Shown here: positions 52,656 through 61,354 of the stretch, in pieces
Numbering within the stretch: the first letter of the stretch is position 1
How the letters are laid out: every line of letters begins with the position of its first letter
From: Flavobacterium sp.
GTDB lineage: Bacteria; Bacteroidota; Bacteroidia; Flavobacteriales; Flavobacteriaceae
Direction: 5' to 3'
Assembly: GCF_025352015.1 (NCBI RefSeq)
Contig: NZ_JANXUG010000088.1
Location: forward strand, 37,295 to 101,294
Length of the DNA: 64,000 bases
Made by a program: the position numbers and the translations under genes
Notes under the pieces: model-generated
What the model was told of the DNA's origin: nothing
The model's input: only the letters and a program-made list of their open reading frames with translations
Database searches by the model: none

Positions 52656-53123
52656 ATGAAAAAATTAGCTATTACTTTATTTGTAATTTTAAGTTCCTTA
52701 ACGATACAAGCACAAGAATTAACTTGGCAAACAGACATGAACAAAGCAATGGAAATTTCAAAAAAATCAAAAAAACCATTGTTTTTATTTTTTACAGGTA
52801 GTGATTGGTGTGGCTGGTGTATGCGTTTGCAAAATGAGGTGTTCAAAACTCCTGAATTTAAAAAATGGGCAACAGAAAATGTGATTCTTGTTGAGTTAGA
52901 TTTTCCAAGACGAACTCCACAATTACCAGAAATTCAAAAACAAAATTCTGAATTACAACAAACATTTGCTGTACAGGGTTATCCAACAGTATGGTTTGTA
53001 AATGCCAGTAAAAAAGATGGAAAAATAAACCTTGAAAAATTAGGAAGCACTGGTTATCTCGCTGGTGGGCCAAACGCTTGGTTAGACGCCGCTAATAAAA
53101 TTTTGATTAACAAAAAATCATAA
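52656..53123 (+). CDS. Exported thioredoxin-family protein
   Basis: 155 residues with a signal peptide (MKKLAITLFVILSSLTIQAQ) and a thioredoxin fold carrying the active site CGWC (GSDWCGWCMRLQNEVF, about residues 52-55) and the cis-Pro region VQGYPTVWFV. It is of the DsbD-gamma/YyaL-like thioredoxin group, likely to handle disulfides in the periplasm. The start is preceded by a second ATG 8 nt upstream (MKK-stop) from a duplicated ATGAAAAA. Its terminator is inside the 3' end of comEC. Confidence 0.85.
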   Translation: MKKLAITLFVILSSLTIQAQELTWQTDMNKAMEISKKSKKPLFLFFTGSDWCGWCMRLQNEVFKTPEFKKWATENVILVELDFPRRTPQLPEIQKQNSELQQTFAVQGYPTVWFVNASKKDGKINLEKLGSTGYLAGGPNAWLDAANKILINKKS

Positions 53124-53133
53124 ATTTCATAAA

Positions 53134-55164
53134 TTACATCTTATAAAATCCCTTTTCGTTAGTATTATGAAAAGGGATTTTTTCTTGTTTACATGTTGCT
53201 TCCCAAAGCTTAACATAACTTTTAAAATTGGAACCATCCACAATGATTTGCTCTGGTTTCCATGTAGACAATAGTCTTGTTAAATTTAGTTTTGGTGAAT
53301 TGGTTATAATCAAAATATCTGGTTTTATATTCTTTAAATAAACGTTGGAACTATCTATGATAAGTATCTTTTTGTTATTAAAAAAAAGAAAGTTTTTAAG
53401 TTTATTTTTTGCTCTTATTTTGCAAAAATTTCCCACCAAATAAGATTGAATAATTTGATTATTGTGCATCGATTGCAAAATGCTATCGTTACTGTAAACA
53501 GTGACAAGATTATGGCTTCTTTCGGTTATCAAAGTGCATTTCTTCATATTAAAAACGATTAATTCATCAGCATTTTCAGTTTTGTATTTGGCAAAAATAT
53601 AAATGCCTTGAAGCAATAATACACTTGTTAAAGCAAATGCTAATCGTTTGAAATTTGGTTTCTCTAACCAAAGAATAATCAATAGTATCATCGTATAAGA
53701 AACTAAAAGCATCTCAAAAGAAAATGAAATATTTTTTACAATAAAGCTTTCAAAAGAAGCAACCCAATGAATAATATAATTTAACATCGTTATCACCAGT
53801 TCGAGCGGTTTTGCAATAAAAATTGGTACATTTCCAAAGCATGCAATGATAATAGCGATTATTCCAATAATCATGATAATTCCTAGTAACGGTAAAACTA
53901 TAATATTGGTAATAAAAAACAAGCCAGGAAATTGATGAAAATAATAAATGCTTAAAGGCATTGCCCCAATTTGTGCCGCAAAAGAAACAGTAATAATATC
54001 CCAAAAATACTTGACAATTTTATTTTTGGGTAACCAAATGCTAGATAAAATGGGCTGTAACCAAAGAATAAAAAACAAAGCCAAATAACTTAATTGAAAT
54101 CCGATATCAAAAAGGAAAGACGGTTTGAATAATAATATTATGAGCATGGAAACCAACAAAGTGTGATAGGTATTTACAGTTCTTCGCAAATGATTTCCAA
54201 TGGCAACTATTGAAAACATTGCAGCCGAACGAACAACTGATGGCGCTAATCCGGCGAGAATTCCAAATACCCAAAGTGAAAGCAAAATGAGTATAAGTTT
54301 CAAAAACGAGCCTTTTTTTGAATTGGGAATTGGCTTTAAAATAAAAGTAACAAATAGTAAAATAAACCCAACGTGCAATCCAGAAACCGAAAGAACATGT
54401 ACTGCTCCAGCATATTGATAATCTTTCATGACTTCGGGCGAAATATCTTGTTGTTGCCCCACAAGTAAAGCAATCAAGACATTGAGCTCATCATTTTTTA
54501 TATTAGAATGAGCTAAATTAGCAATAATCTTGTTTCTAAAATTTGAAAATAAAGACCACAAAGTTGGTGTGTTTTTACCAATTTTTATTTGATTGTTTTG
54601 AGTATAAAGTTGCGCATAAATTTCTTGATTTTCTAAATAACGACCATAATCAAATTGATTTGGATTAATAGGATTTAGGTTTTTATATACCTTGGATTTT
54701 ACTATTAAATTTACCCCGATTGCCAAATTTTTTTCTGACCTTGTTTTTTTTATATTTAGGATAACTTTTCCATGGCTTTTTTTTCCGTCTAAACTCGTAA
54801 TCAAAGATATATAGCGATTATTTTTAAGGGTGCTCTTTAGTTTTTCATTGACAATTAAACCAATTAAATATGGTTTTTCGGAATCATGAATCTGATTTGT
54901 ATAATGATTTACATTGTACGTTTCTTTATTAACGATTGAGGAAGAAATGCCAATAAGGAAAGAAATAAGCAAGGTGAAAACTCCAAAATATATTTTTAGA
55001 GACGGGATTTTTTTGTCAAAAAAATGCAGTAAAATTAAAAGAAACCCACAAACAGTTAAACTACCAAATACAATAACAGGGATTGGTTGATACCAATTAA
55101 AAAAAAGTAAGCCCAGAATAAAACTGATTGAAATTCTTGCTGCAGGAAACTTTAAAATTTTCAT
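53134..55164 (-). CDS. ComEC/Rec2-family DNA uptake channel, lacking an intact nuclease domain
   Basis: 676 residues. The N-terminal part has several helices and a DUF4131-like OB region (about 100-200); the Competence domain follows (about 225-490) with LVGQQQDISPEVMKDYQYAGAVHVLSVSGLHVGFIL, the family hallmark, and many helices. The last ~150 residues are beta-rich but lack the metallo-beta-lactamase HxHxDH motif. ComEC carries single-stranded DNA across the inner membrane in natural transformation. The final codons contain the hairpin that ends the convergent thioredoxin gene. Confidence 0.85.
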   Translation of the reverse strand: MKILKFPAARISISFILGLLFFNWYQPIPVIVFGSLTVCGFLLILLHFFDKKIPSLKIYFGVFTLLISFLIGISSSIVNKETYNVNHYTNQIHDSEKPYLIGLIVNEKLKSTLKNNRYISLITSLDGKKSHGKVILNIKKTRSEKNLAIGVNLIVKSKVYKNLNPINPNQFDYGRYLENQEIYAQLYTQNNQIKIGKNTPTLWSLFSNFRNKIIANLAHSNIKNDELNVLIALLVGQQQDISPEVMKDYQYAGAVHVLSVSGLHVGFILLFVTFILKPIPNSKKGSFLKLILILLSLWVFGILAGLAPSVVRSAAMFSIVAIGNHLRRTVNTYHTLLVSMLIILLFKPSFLFDIGFQLSYLALFFILWLQPILSSIWLPKNKIVKYFWDIITVSFAAQIGAMPLSIYYFHQFPGLFFITNIIVLPLLGIIMIIGIIAIIIACFGNVPIFIAKPLELVITMLNYIIHWVASFESFIVKNISFSFEMLLVSYTMILLIILWLEKPNFKRLAFALTSVLLLQGIYIFAKYKTENADELIVFNMKKCTLITERSHNLVTVYSNDSILQSMHNNQIIQSYLVGNFCKIRAKNKLKNFLFFNNKKILIIDSSNVYLKNIKPDILIITNSPKLNLTRLLSTWKPEQIIVDGSNFKSYVKLWEATCKQEKIPFHNTNEKGFYKM
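53145..53183 (+). terminator. Terminator of the thioredoxin gene, inside the comEC coding end
   Basis: AAAATCCCTTTTC and GAAAAGGGATTTT pair over 13 bp around an 11-nt loop, followed by T. The palindrome is inside the last ~17 codons of comEC on the other strand. Confidence 0.8.
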
Positions 55165-55203
55165 GTAACTAAATTACATAAAAAATTTAATTATGCAAGA
55201 AAA

Positions 55204-55854
55204 TTATTCCACAATCCTATTTATTTGTTTAAAAGTCTTTTCGTAATAAGGTTCTTTTAAAGATGAAATCATCACGCCACCGTTGGTTGAAGAATGTATA
55301 AATTTAATTTCATCACTTTTTACTTCTACAATCATTCCAACATGATTTATTCTTTTTTGACCACGGTTTATAAAGAAAATCAAATCCCCTTTTTTAGCTT
55401 TTTCGGTGGCAATTAATTTTCCTATTTCTGCCATTTCGTAAGAAGAACGTGGAAGTGAAATGTTAAATTTTTTAAATGTTGAATACATCAAACCAGAACA
55501 ATCAAAACCTTCTTTTGTAATACCCCCACCACGATAAGCAATCCCTAAATTATAGCTGGCAGTGTTAATTATTTGTTCAATTAAATAGTTCGAATCTTCA
55601 TTTTCAATCACAATATCACTTTCGTTATTATCATTTAACTTTGGTGCTTTTTTTACATTTGGAACTGATTTAACTTCTTGGTAAGTGTACTCATTTTGAT
55701 TTTTTTTTACTTTTAATATGGTGTTTTTCCCAAGAACTGGTAGAGAGTAAATACCTTTTTTTACAGTAACATTTTTTGAAGTTATGATGTTCGAAGTAGG
55801 TTTACAAGCTGTAAACAAAAATAAAATTGTCAAGATAAATAAATAATATTTCAA
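55204..55854 (-). CDS. NlpC/P60 (C40) family lipoprotein peptidase
   Basis: 216 residues with a lipoprotein signal (lipobox FTAC, Cys17). The C-terminal NlpC/P60 domain (about 90-215) has catalytic Cys in GFDCSGLMY, His in INHVGMIVEV and a third polar residue in KFIHSSTNGG. Such enzymes cut peptide stems of peptidoglycan, typically at D-Glu-mDAP. The gene lies 47 bp downstream of lpxB on the same strand, in a run surE-lpxB-C40-comEC. Confidence 0.88.
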   Translation of the reverse strand: MKYYLFILTILFLFTACKPTSNIITSKNVTVKKGIYSLPVLGKNTILKVKKNQNEYTYQEVKSVPNVKKAPKLNDNNESDIVIENEDSNYLIEQIINTASYNLGIAYRGGGITKEGFDCSGLMYSTFKKFNISLPRSSYEMAEIGKLIATEKAKKGDLIFFINRGQKRINHVGMIVEVKSDEIKFIHSSTNGGVMISSLKEPYYEKTFKQINRIVE

Positions 55855-55900
55855 GGTAAAAATTTTCTGAAAGATATTAGTTTAAAACCTAATTATATAA

Positions 55901-57013
55901 CTACTTCAAATCATTTATGATTAGTTTAGCTGTTTTTTTGCTAGCGCCAACTCCGCCAAGCCTAGTTTCTAATTCATTATATTTTATTAGTAAAGCTTTT
56001 CTGTTGTTTACATCCAATAATTTTATAAGTTCTATCTTTAAATTTCTAGAATTAAATTTTTCTTGTATAAGTTCAGCAACCACTTTTTCGTCCATTATTA
56101 AGTTGACTAATGAAATATATTTAAGTGTAATAATTCTTTTTGCAATTTGATACGAAGCCCAACTTCCTTTGTAACAAACGACTTCAGGAACTTTGAATAA
56201 TGCTGTTTCCAAAGTTGCTGTTCCTGATGTAACCAATGCTGCCGATGCTACACTCAATAAATCATAGGTTTTATTTGAGATAAACTTTACATTATTTGAT
56301 TTCAAAAAGGGTTCGTAAAAATGATATTCCTGACTTGGCGCTCCCGCAATTACAAATTGATGCTCCGGAAAATCAAGGACAATACTCAACATTACACTTA
56401 ACATTTTTGATATTTCTTGTTTTCTGCTTCCAGGAAGTAAAGCAATTATGGGTTTTTGATCAAGATTATTCGCTTTTCGGAAAGTAGCTTCATCTATCTT
56501 TTGTCGATTGTGAATAGCGTCAATCAACGGATGTCCGACAAATTCAACAGAAAAATGATGTTTTTCTTCAAAAAAATCTTTCTCAAACGGAAGAATCACA
56601 AACAGTTTATCAAAATCTCGTTTTACTGCTTTTATTCGGTTTTCTTTCCAAGCCCAAATTTGTGGCGCAATGTAATAATGCGTTTTAATTTTTCTTGCTT
56701 TCGCCCATTTGGCAATGCGCATGTTGAAACCAGGATAATCTATAAAAATAATCACATCTGGATTGAATTTTTCAATATCAGCTTTACAAAGTTTAATATT
56801 GTTAAGAATCGTTTTCAAATTAATTAGTACTTCGGAAAATCCCATAAAAGCTAACTCACGGTAATGTTTTACTAAAGTTCCGCCCACATTTTGCATCAAG
56901 TCGCCACCCCAAAATCGAATATTTGCTTCGCCATCTTCTTTGAAAAGCGCTTTCATTAAATTTGAACCATGCAAATCGCCCGAAGCTTCGCCAGCAATGA
57001 TGTAATATTTCAT
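55901..57013 (-). CDS. lpxB: Lipid-A-disaccharide synthase
   Basis: 370 residues. GT19 family signatures: MKYYIIAGEASGDLHGSNLMKAL at the N-terminus, FIDYPGFNMRIAKWAK near residue 92, IAPQIWAWKENRIK near 116, and LLPGSRKQEI near 195. It joins UDP-2,3-diacylglucosamine and lipid X at the inner membrane to make the lipid A disaccharide. surE lies 11 bp upstream on the same strand. Confidence 0.96.
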   Translation of the reverse strand: MKYYIIAGEASGDLHGSNLMKALFKEDGEANIRFWGGDLMQNVGGTLVKHYRELAFMGFSEVLINLKTILNNIKLCKADIEKFNPDVIIFIDYPGFNMRIAKWAKARKIKTHYYIAPQIWAWKENRIKAVKRDFDKLFVILPFEKDFFEEKHHFSVEFVGHPLIDAIHNRQKIDEATFRKANNLDQKPIIALLPGSRKQEISKMLSVMLSIVLDFPEHQFVIAGAPSQEYHFYEPFLKSNNVKFISNKTYDLLSVASAALVTSGTATLETALFKVPEVVCYKGSWASYQIAKRIITLKYISLVNLIMDEKVVAELIQEKFNSRNLKIELIKLLDVNNRKALLIKYNELETRLGGVGASKKTAKLIINDLK

Positions 57014-57023
57014 AGTTGAGAAT

Positions 57024-57794
57024 TTAAAAATCCCATGAATTCAGTTGTTGAATAGCATGATGTGCCGTTAAATCAAACTGAATAGGAACGATGGAAATGT
57101 ACCCTTTAGAAAGTGCCCATTCATCAGTATCCTCACCTTTATCCTGATTGACAAATTCTCCTGTGAGCCAATAATAATCTTTTCCATAAGGTGTTTTTCG
57201 TTTATCAAATTTTTCCATCCATATAGCTTTCGCTTGACGGCAAATTTTTATTCCTTTGATTTCGTTAGATTTTAATTTTGGAAAATTCACATTCAAAACG
57301 ATGCTTTCAGGCAGTTTCTTGGACAAAACCTCAAACGCAATTTTTTTAATAAACGGTTTTATTTGTTCGAAATCTGCATTCCATTCATAATCTAATAAAG
57401 AAAAACCTATGGCGGGAATTCCTTCAATTCCGGCTTCGACAGCTGCACTCATGGTTCCCGAATAAATCACATTGATGGAAGAATTAGAACCATGATTAAC
57501 ACCAGACACACACAAATCGGGTTTCTTTTTCAGCAATTCGTTTACTGCCAATTTCACACAATCTACAGGAGTTCCAGAGCAACTGTATTCAGTAATAGCT
57601 GCATTTTCAGCAGAAACTTTATTCAAATATAATGTACTGTTGATGGTAATTGCGTGTCCCATGGCGCTTTGTGGACTATCCGGCGCCACAACAATGACAT
57701 TGCCAATTTCGGCCATGACGCTAATTAAAGCACGAATTCCTGGCGCATTAATACCATCATCATTGGTAACTAAAATAGTTGGTTGGTGTGCCAT
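57024..57794 (-). CDS. surE: 5'-nucleotidase SurE
   Basis: 256 residues. The SurE signatures are ILVTNDDGINAPGIRAL (metal-binding Asp-Asp), VVAPDSPQSAMGHAIT, GTPVDCVKLAVNEL, and CVSGVNHGSNSSINVIYSGTM. It dephosphorylates nucleoside monophosphates and helps in stationary-phase survival and nucleotide recycling. It leads the minus-strand run to comEC and is divergent from prc over a 204-bp AT-rich region. Confidence 0.96.
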   Translation of the reverse strand: MAHQPTILVTNDDGINAPGIRALISVMAEIGNVIVVAPDSPQSAMGHAITINSTLYLNKVSAENAAITEYSCSGTPVDCVKLAVNELLKKKPDLCVSGVNHGSNSSINVIYSGTMSAAVEAGIEGIPAIGFSLLDYEWNADFEQIKPFIKKIAFEVLSKKLPESIVLNVNFPKLKSNEIKGIKICRQAKAIWMEKFDKRKTPYGKDYYWLTGEFVNQDKGEDTDEWALSKGYISIVPIQFDLTAHHAIQQLNSWDF

Positions 57795-57998
57795 CAGATT
57801 TTTTTGAATTTTAAAAAGCTTTTTATAGCCAAATATTGGTTTGTAAAATTAACAAATTTTAGGGTTTTATGCAGTTACATTTTTATAACTTTGGAACTTT
57901 GTGCTTCTCAAAGCAATGAAAATAACGATTTTTAACAAAAATTTATCTCGGCAGAAAACTCATGACCTAGTTTTTTGTTTACTTTAGACCATTAATTA

Positions 57999-60269
57999 AT
58001 GAATAAAATAATTGTATACATGAAAAGGAATTATAAAATACTTCTGTTAGTTGCCATAGTAGCAGTTGCATTATGGAGTTTTATCCCAAAAGAAAAACAG
58101 TCAGATCCCGATAAAGATAAGATGCTTCTTGAATTGTTAACCTTTGTAATCGAAAAAGGGCATTACAATCCGGCAAAAATTGATGACACTTTTTCAAAAG
58201 GCGTTTATAAAGATTATCTGAACGCTATTGATCCTTCTAAACGGTTCTTTTTGCAGTCTGATATTGATGAATTTGCCAAATATGAAACCAAAATCGATGA
58301 TGAAATTTTGAACAAAGATTTAACATTTTTTGACTTAACCTATTCGCGTCTTATGAAAAGAATGGACGAGACAAAAGCCTACTATAAATTGGCGTTAGAT
58401 AAGCCATTTGATTACAAAAAAAATGAATCTATTAACACCGATTACGAAAAATTGCCTTATGCAAAAGACGTTAATGAATTAAAAGAAAGATGGCGTTTAC
58501 AAGTCAAACTTTCTACTTTGTCTTCCTTGGTTGAAAAGCAAAAATTAGAGGATGATTTAATAAAAGATAAAAATAAAACTACCGAGGAAAAGCTAAAAGA
58601 TTACAAAGCAAATCTTGGAGATAATATAACTCCAGAATTAGAGAAAAAGTTTCTTTCTGATCTTGAAAAAAAGAAAAATCAGGCTCCAAAAAGCTATGAG
58701 CAACTTGAAAAAGACACTAGAGAAAACACACTTAACTCGCTGAATGATAATTTTAGTTTTATTAAAGATTTAGACCGAGAAGATTGGTTTTCAATCTTCA
58801 TAAATGCGATTGCTTCACGTTTTGATCCACACACATCTTACTTTGGTCCTAGCGAAAAAGAAAAGTTTGATGTTAGTATGAGTGGTAAATTGGAGGGAAT
58901 TGGTGCTCGTTTACAAAAGAAAAATGATTTTACAGAAATTACCGAGTTAATTTCTGGTGGTCCAGCATGGAGAGGAAAACAACTAGAATCGGGTGATGTT
59001 GTTTTAAAAGTAGCTCAAGCCGATGCAGAACCTGTTGATGTGGTAGGCATGCGTTTGGACGATGTAGTAAAAAAAATAAAAGGTCCAAAAGGTACAGAAG
59101 TTCGATTAACCGTAAAGAAAACTGATGGAACCATCAAAGTTATTACGATTATACGTGATGAAGTTGAAATTGAAGAAACCTATGTAAAATCTAGTGTTGT
59201 AGTGAAAGATGGTTTTAAATACGGAGTAATATATTTGCCTAAATTCTATATCAATTTTGAAGATCAAAACAGTAGAGATGCAGGAAAAGACGTAGCTCAA
59301 GAAGTTGAAAGATTGAAAGCGGAGGGTGTACAAGGGATTGTGATGGATGTGAGAGATAATGGTGGAGGTTCTTTAAAAACCGTGGTTGATATTGCAGGAT
59401 TGTTTATAGATCAAGGCCCAATTGTTCAAATTAAGTCGGCTGCAGGAAAAAAAGAAGTATTGTATGATAGAGATGCAAAAGTACAATGGGACGGACCGTT
59501 AGTAGTTATGATTAATGAATTTTCAGCATCTGCTTCAGAGATTTTGGCGGCAGCCATTCAAGACTACAAACGTGGTATTATCATTGGAAGTAAACAATCC
59601 TACGGAAAAGGAACAGTTCAAAATGTAATCGATTTGAACCAGTTTGTAAGAGGAAGTACTTATGGCGATTTAGGCGCGTTAAAAACAACAACTCAAAAAT
59701 TTTATAGAATTAATGGTGGTTCTACACAACTAGAAGGCGTAAAAAGTGATATCGCTATTCCTGATCGTTATTCGTATTTAAAAATGGGCGAAAAAGATAT
59801 TGATAACGCTATGCCTTGGGACAAAATTGATGCTGCGGATTACAAAGTTTGGGACAAGCAGAACAATTTTGATTTAACTATTTCAAAAAGCAGAGAACGA
59901 ATGAGTAATAATGCTCAAATGAATTTAATAGATGAAAATGCCAAATGGCTTGACGAACGAAATAAAGAGAACGTTTATAGTTTAAACATCGATAAATTTA
60001 AAGCAGAACAAAAAGCATTGGATGATAAAAACAAGAAATACAAATCTATTGTAGACTATAAAAATTCATTTCAATTCAACTCGTTACCTTATGAAGTAAG
60101 TCAAATGAAAAGCGATCCAATTCTAAAAGAAAAAAGAGATAGATGGCACGAAAATTTAGCAAAAGATATCTACATTGAAGAAGCAATTCATATTCTAAAC
60201 GATTTACAGTCAGAAAATAATAAAGGTTTAACGTCCAAAGTTAAAAAAGATAAAGTGGTAAAATCCTAA
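57999..60269 (+). CDS. Carboxy-terminal (tail-specific) processing protease, S41A
   Basis: 756 residues. One N-terminal transmembrane/signal helix (ILLLVAIVAVALWSFIP, about 13-29) leads to a Tsp-type N-terminal domain, a PDZ domain (about 280-370; LEGIGARLQKKNDF, SGGPAWRGKQLESGDVVLKV) and the S41 peptidase domain with GIVMDVRDNGGGSL, the catalytic Ser in EFSASASEILAA and the Lys in QSYGKGTVQ, plus a C-terminal DUF3340 helical part. It degrades or processes periplasmic proteins by their C-terminus. ATG 58020 is an alternative start. Confidence 0.9.
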   Translation: MNKIIVYMKRNYKILLLVAIVAVALWSFIPKEKQSDPDKDKMLLELLTFVIEKGHYNPAKIDDTFSKGVYKDYLNAIDPSKRFFLQSDIDEFAKYETKIDDEILNKDLTFFDLTYSRLMKRMDETKAYYKLALDKPFDYKKNESINTDYEKLPYAKDVNELKERWRLQVKLSTLSSLVEKQKLEDDLIKDKNKTTEEKLKDYKANLGDNITPELEKKFLSDLEKKKNQAPKSYEQLEKDTRENTLNSLNDNFSFIKDLDREDWFSIFINAIASRFDPHTSYFGPSEKEKFDVSMSGKLEGIGARLQKKNDFTEITELISGGPAWRGKQLESGDVVLKVAQADAEPVDVVGMRLDDVVKKIKGPKGTEVRLTVKKTDGTIKVITIIRDEVEIEETYVKSSVVVKDGFKYGVIYLPKFYINFEDQNSRDAGKDVAQEVERLKAEGVQGIVMDVRDNGGGSLKTVVDIAGLFIDQGPIVQIKSAAGKKEVLYDRDAKVQWDGPLVVMINEFSASASEILAAAIQDYKRGIIIGSKQSYGKGTVQNVIDLNQFVRGSTYGDLGALKTTTQKFYRINGGSTQLEGVKSDIAIPDRYSYLKMGEKDIDNAMPWDKIDAADYKVWDKQNNFDLTISKSRERMSNNAQMNLIDENAKWLDERNKENVYSLNIDKFKAEQKALDDKNKKYKSIVDYKNSFQFNSLPYEVSQMKSDPILKEKRDRWHENLAKDIYIEEAIHILNDLQSENNKGLTSKVKKDKVVKS

Positions 60270-60303
60270 TGATTTAAACAAATAATTATTGCCATAAACT
60301 GAA

Positions 60304-60340
60304 AATGCCTCAAATATTGAAAAATTATTGAGGCATATTT
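60304..60340. terminator. Bidirectional terminator between prc and the GHMP kinase gene
   Basis: ATGCCTCAA and TTGAGGCAT pair over 9 bp around a 14-nt loop that can extend by A-T pairs; T- and A-rich flanks serve both convergent genes. Confidence 0.75.
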
Positions 60341-60371
60341 TATAGAAAAAGCATTAACAATCTATTGATTA

Positions 60372-61286
60372 TCACAAAATTATTTCTTCATAAGGAATGA
60401 CAATTTCAAAACCTTTATCTTTAAAATAATTACTAGGATTTTCTTTTGAAACGCTCATTACAAAATCTCCACCCCAAGCACCGAGGCTTTTAATAACACC
60501 ATCAAAGTCTGGAAAGAGTATTTCTTTAATAGTTTTTTGATGTAAAACGGCACTCATTTGTGTTTCGTGATTTTGTAGAGCTGTTTCAAATTCTTCGACA
60601 GTTGCACCTTTAATCAACTCATTTGTAATTGTATTAATGATAGGAATGTACTTTTCAATGTTTACATGACTCTTATAATAGGATGAAATGGCAGTTTTGC
60701 TGTTTTGTTTTTTGTTTAAATAAACAAAAAAGATTTGATTAGTAAAGTTGGGTTTAAAAATAATTCTTTCAATTACTGGTTTCTGGTTTAGAAGTTGATA
60801 TACAATGGGCATATTATTTTGAGCGCATGCAATATCATAGCCGCTTCCTCCAAAACTTCGTATTAATAACTCAAACGCATCTATTTGTAACCACTGGGCA
60901 ATATTATTTATTAAAGATGAAGAAGTTCCCAAACCCCAAAATTTTGGAAAACTCAATTCAGTTGTAACCAAATATCCATTTTTATCTGTTATAAAATTAG
61001 GATTCATAAGATAGGCTTCGTGCAGGATTTCAATTAAGGTGTTTTTAATAGTATCGGTATCATTAAAACGTTCTTTTTTAACAATTGAGTTGTACATAAT
61101 GGTATCTTCAAACCAAATACTTAGATCACTATCATAACTTTTCCAATGGATTTTTTGCCCTTCGGATTCTTCAACAATAAGATTTTGACCAAACTTTGTT
61201 GGCAGAGCAAAGGCTTTGGCACCATCAAGCACCAAATATTCTCCTGTGATTAGTAATTTCCCGTTGCTGTAAAAGTTTTTTTTCAT
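60372..61286 (-). CDS. GYDIA family GHMP kinase
   Basis: 304 residues. The start is a GHMP-like NGKLLITGEYLVLDGAKAFALPTKFGQ; the ATP-binding loop is WGLGTSSSLINNIAQW (about 118-133), and GGSGYDIACAQ follows, the signature that names this Bacteroidota subgroup. The C-terminus has GAWGGDFVMSVS. By fold and by its place next to HMG-CoA reductase it is likely a mevalonate or phosphomevalonate kinase, but the exact substrate is inferred. It follows HMG-CoA reductase by 68 bp on the same strand. Confidence 0.85.
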   Translation of the reverse strand: MKKNFYSNGKLLITGEYLVLDGAKAFALPTKFGQNLIVEESEGQKIHWKSYDSDLSIWFEDTIMYNSIVKKERFNDTDTIKNTLIEILHEAYLMNPNFITDKNGYLVTTELSFPKFWGLGTSSSLINNIAQWLQIDAFELLIRSFGGSGYDIACAQNNMPIVYQLLNQKPVIERIIFKPNFTNQIFFVYLNKKQNSKTAISSYYKSHVNIEKYIPIINTITNELIKGATVEEFETALQNHETQMSAVLHQKTIKEILFPDFDGVIKSLGAWGGDFVMSVSKENPSNYFKDKGFEIVIPYEEIIL

Positions 61287-61354
61287 CTGGCTTTTTGCAA
61301 AGTTTCTGGACTATATCTTTATAATCATTCGGTGATATTAAGCGCAGTTGTGAG

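Noticed and set aside
52648-52659. Three-codon upstream ORF (MKK-stop) before the thioredoxin gene
   Set aside because: It comes from a duplicated ATGAAAAA and is too short to support a leader-peptide claim, though it overlaps the true start by ATGA.
56456-56827. 123-residue ORF antisense to lpxB
   Set aside because: Shadow frame; lpxB is unambiguous on the other strand.
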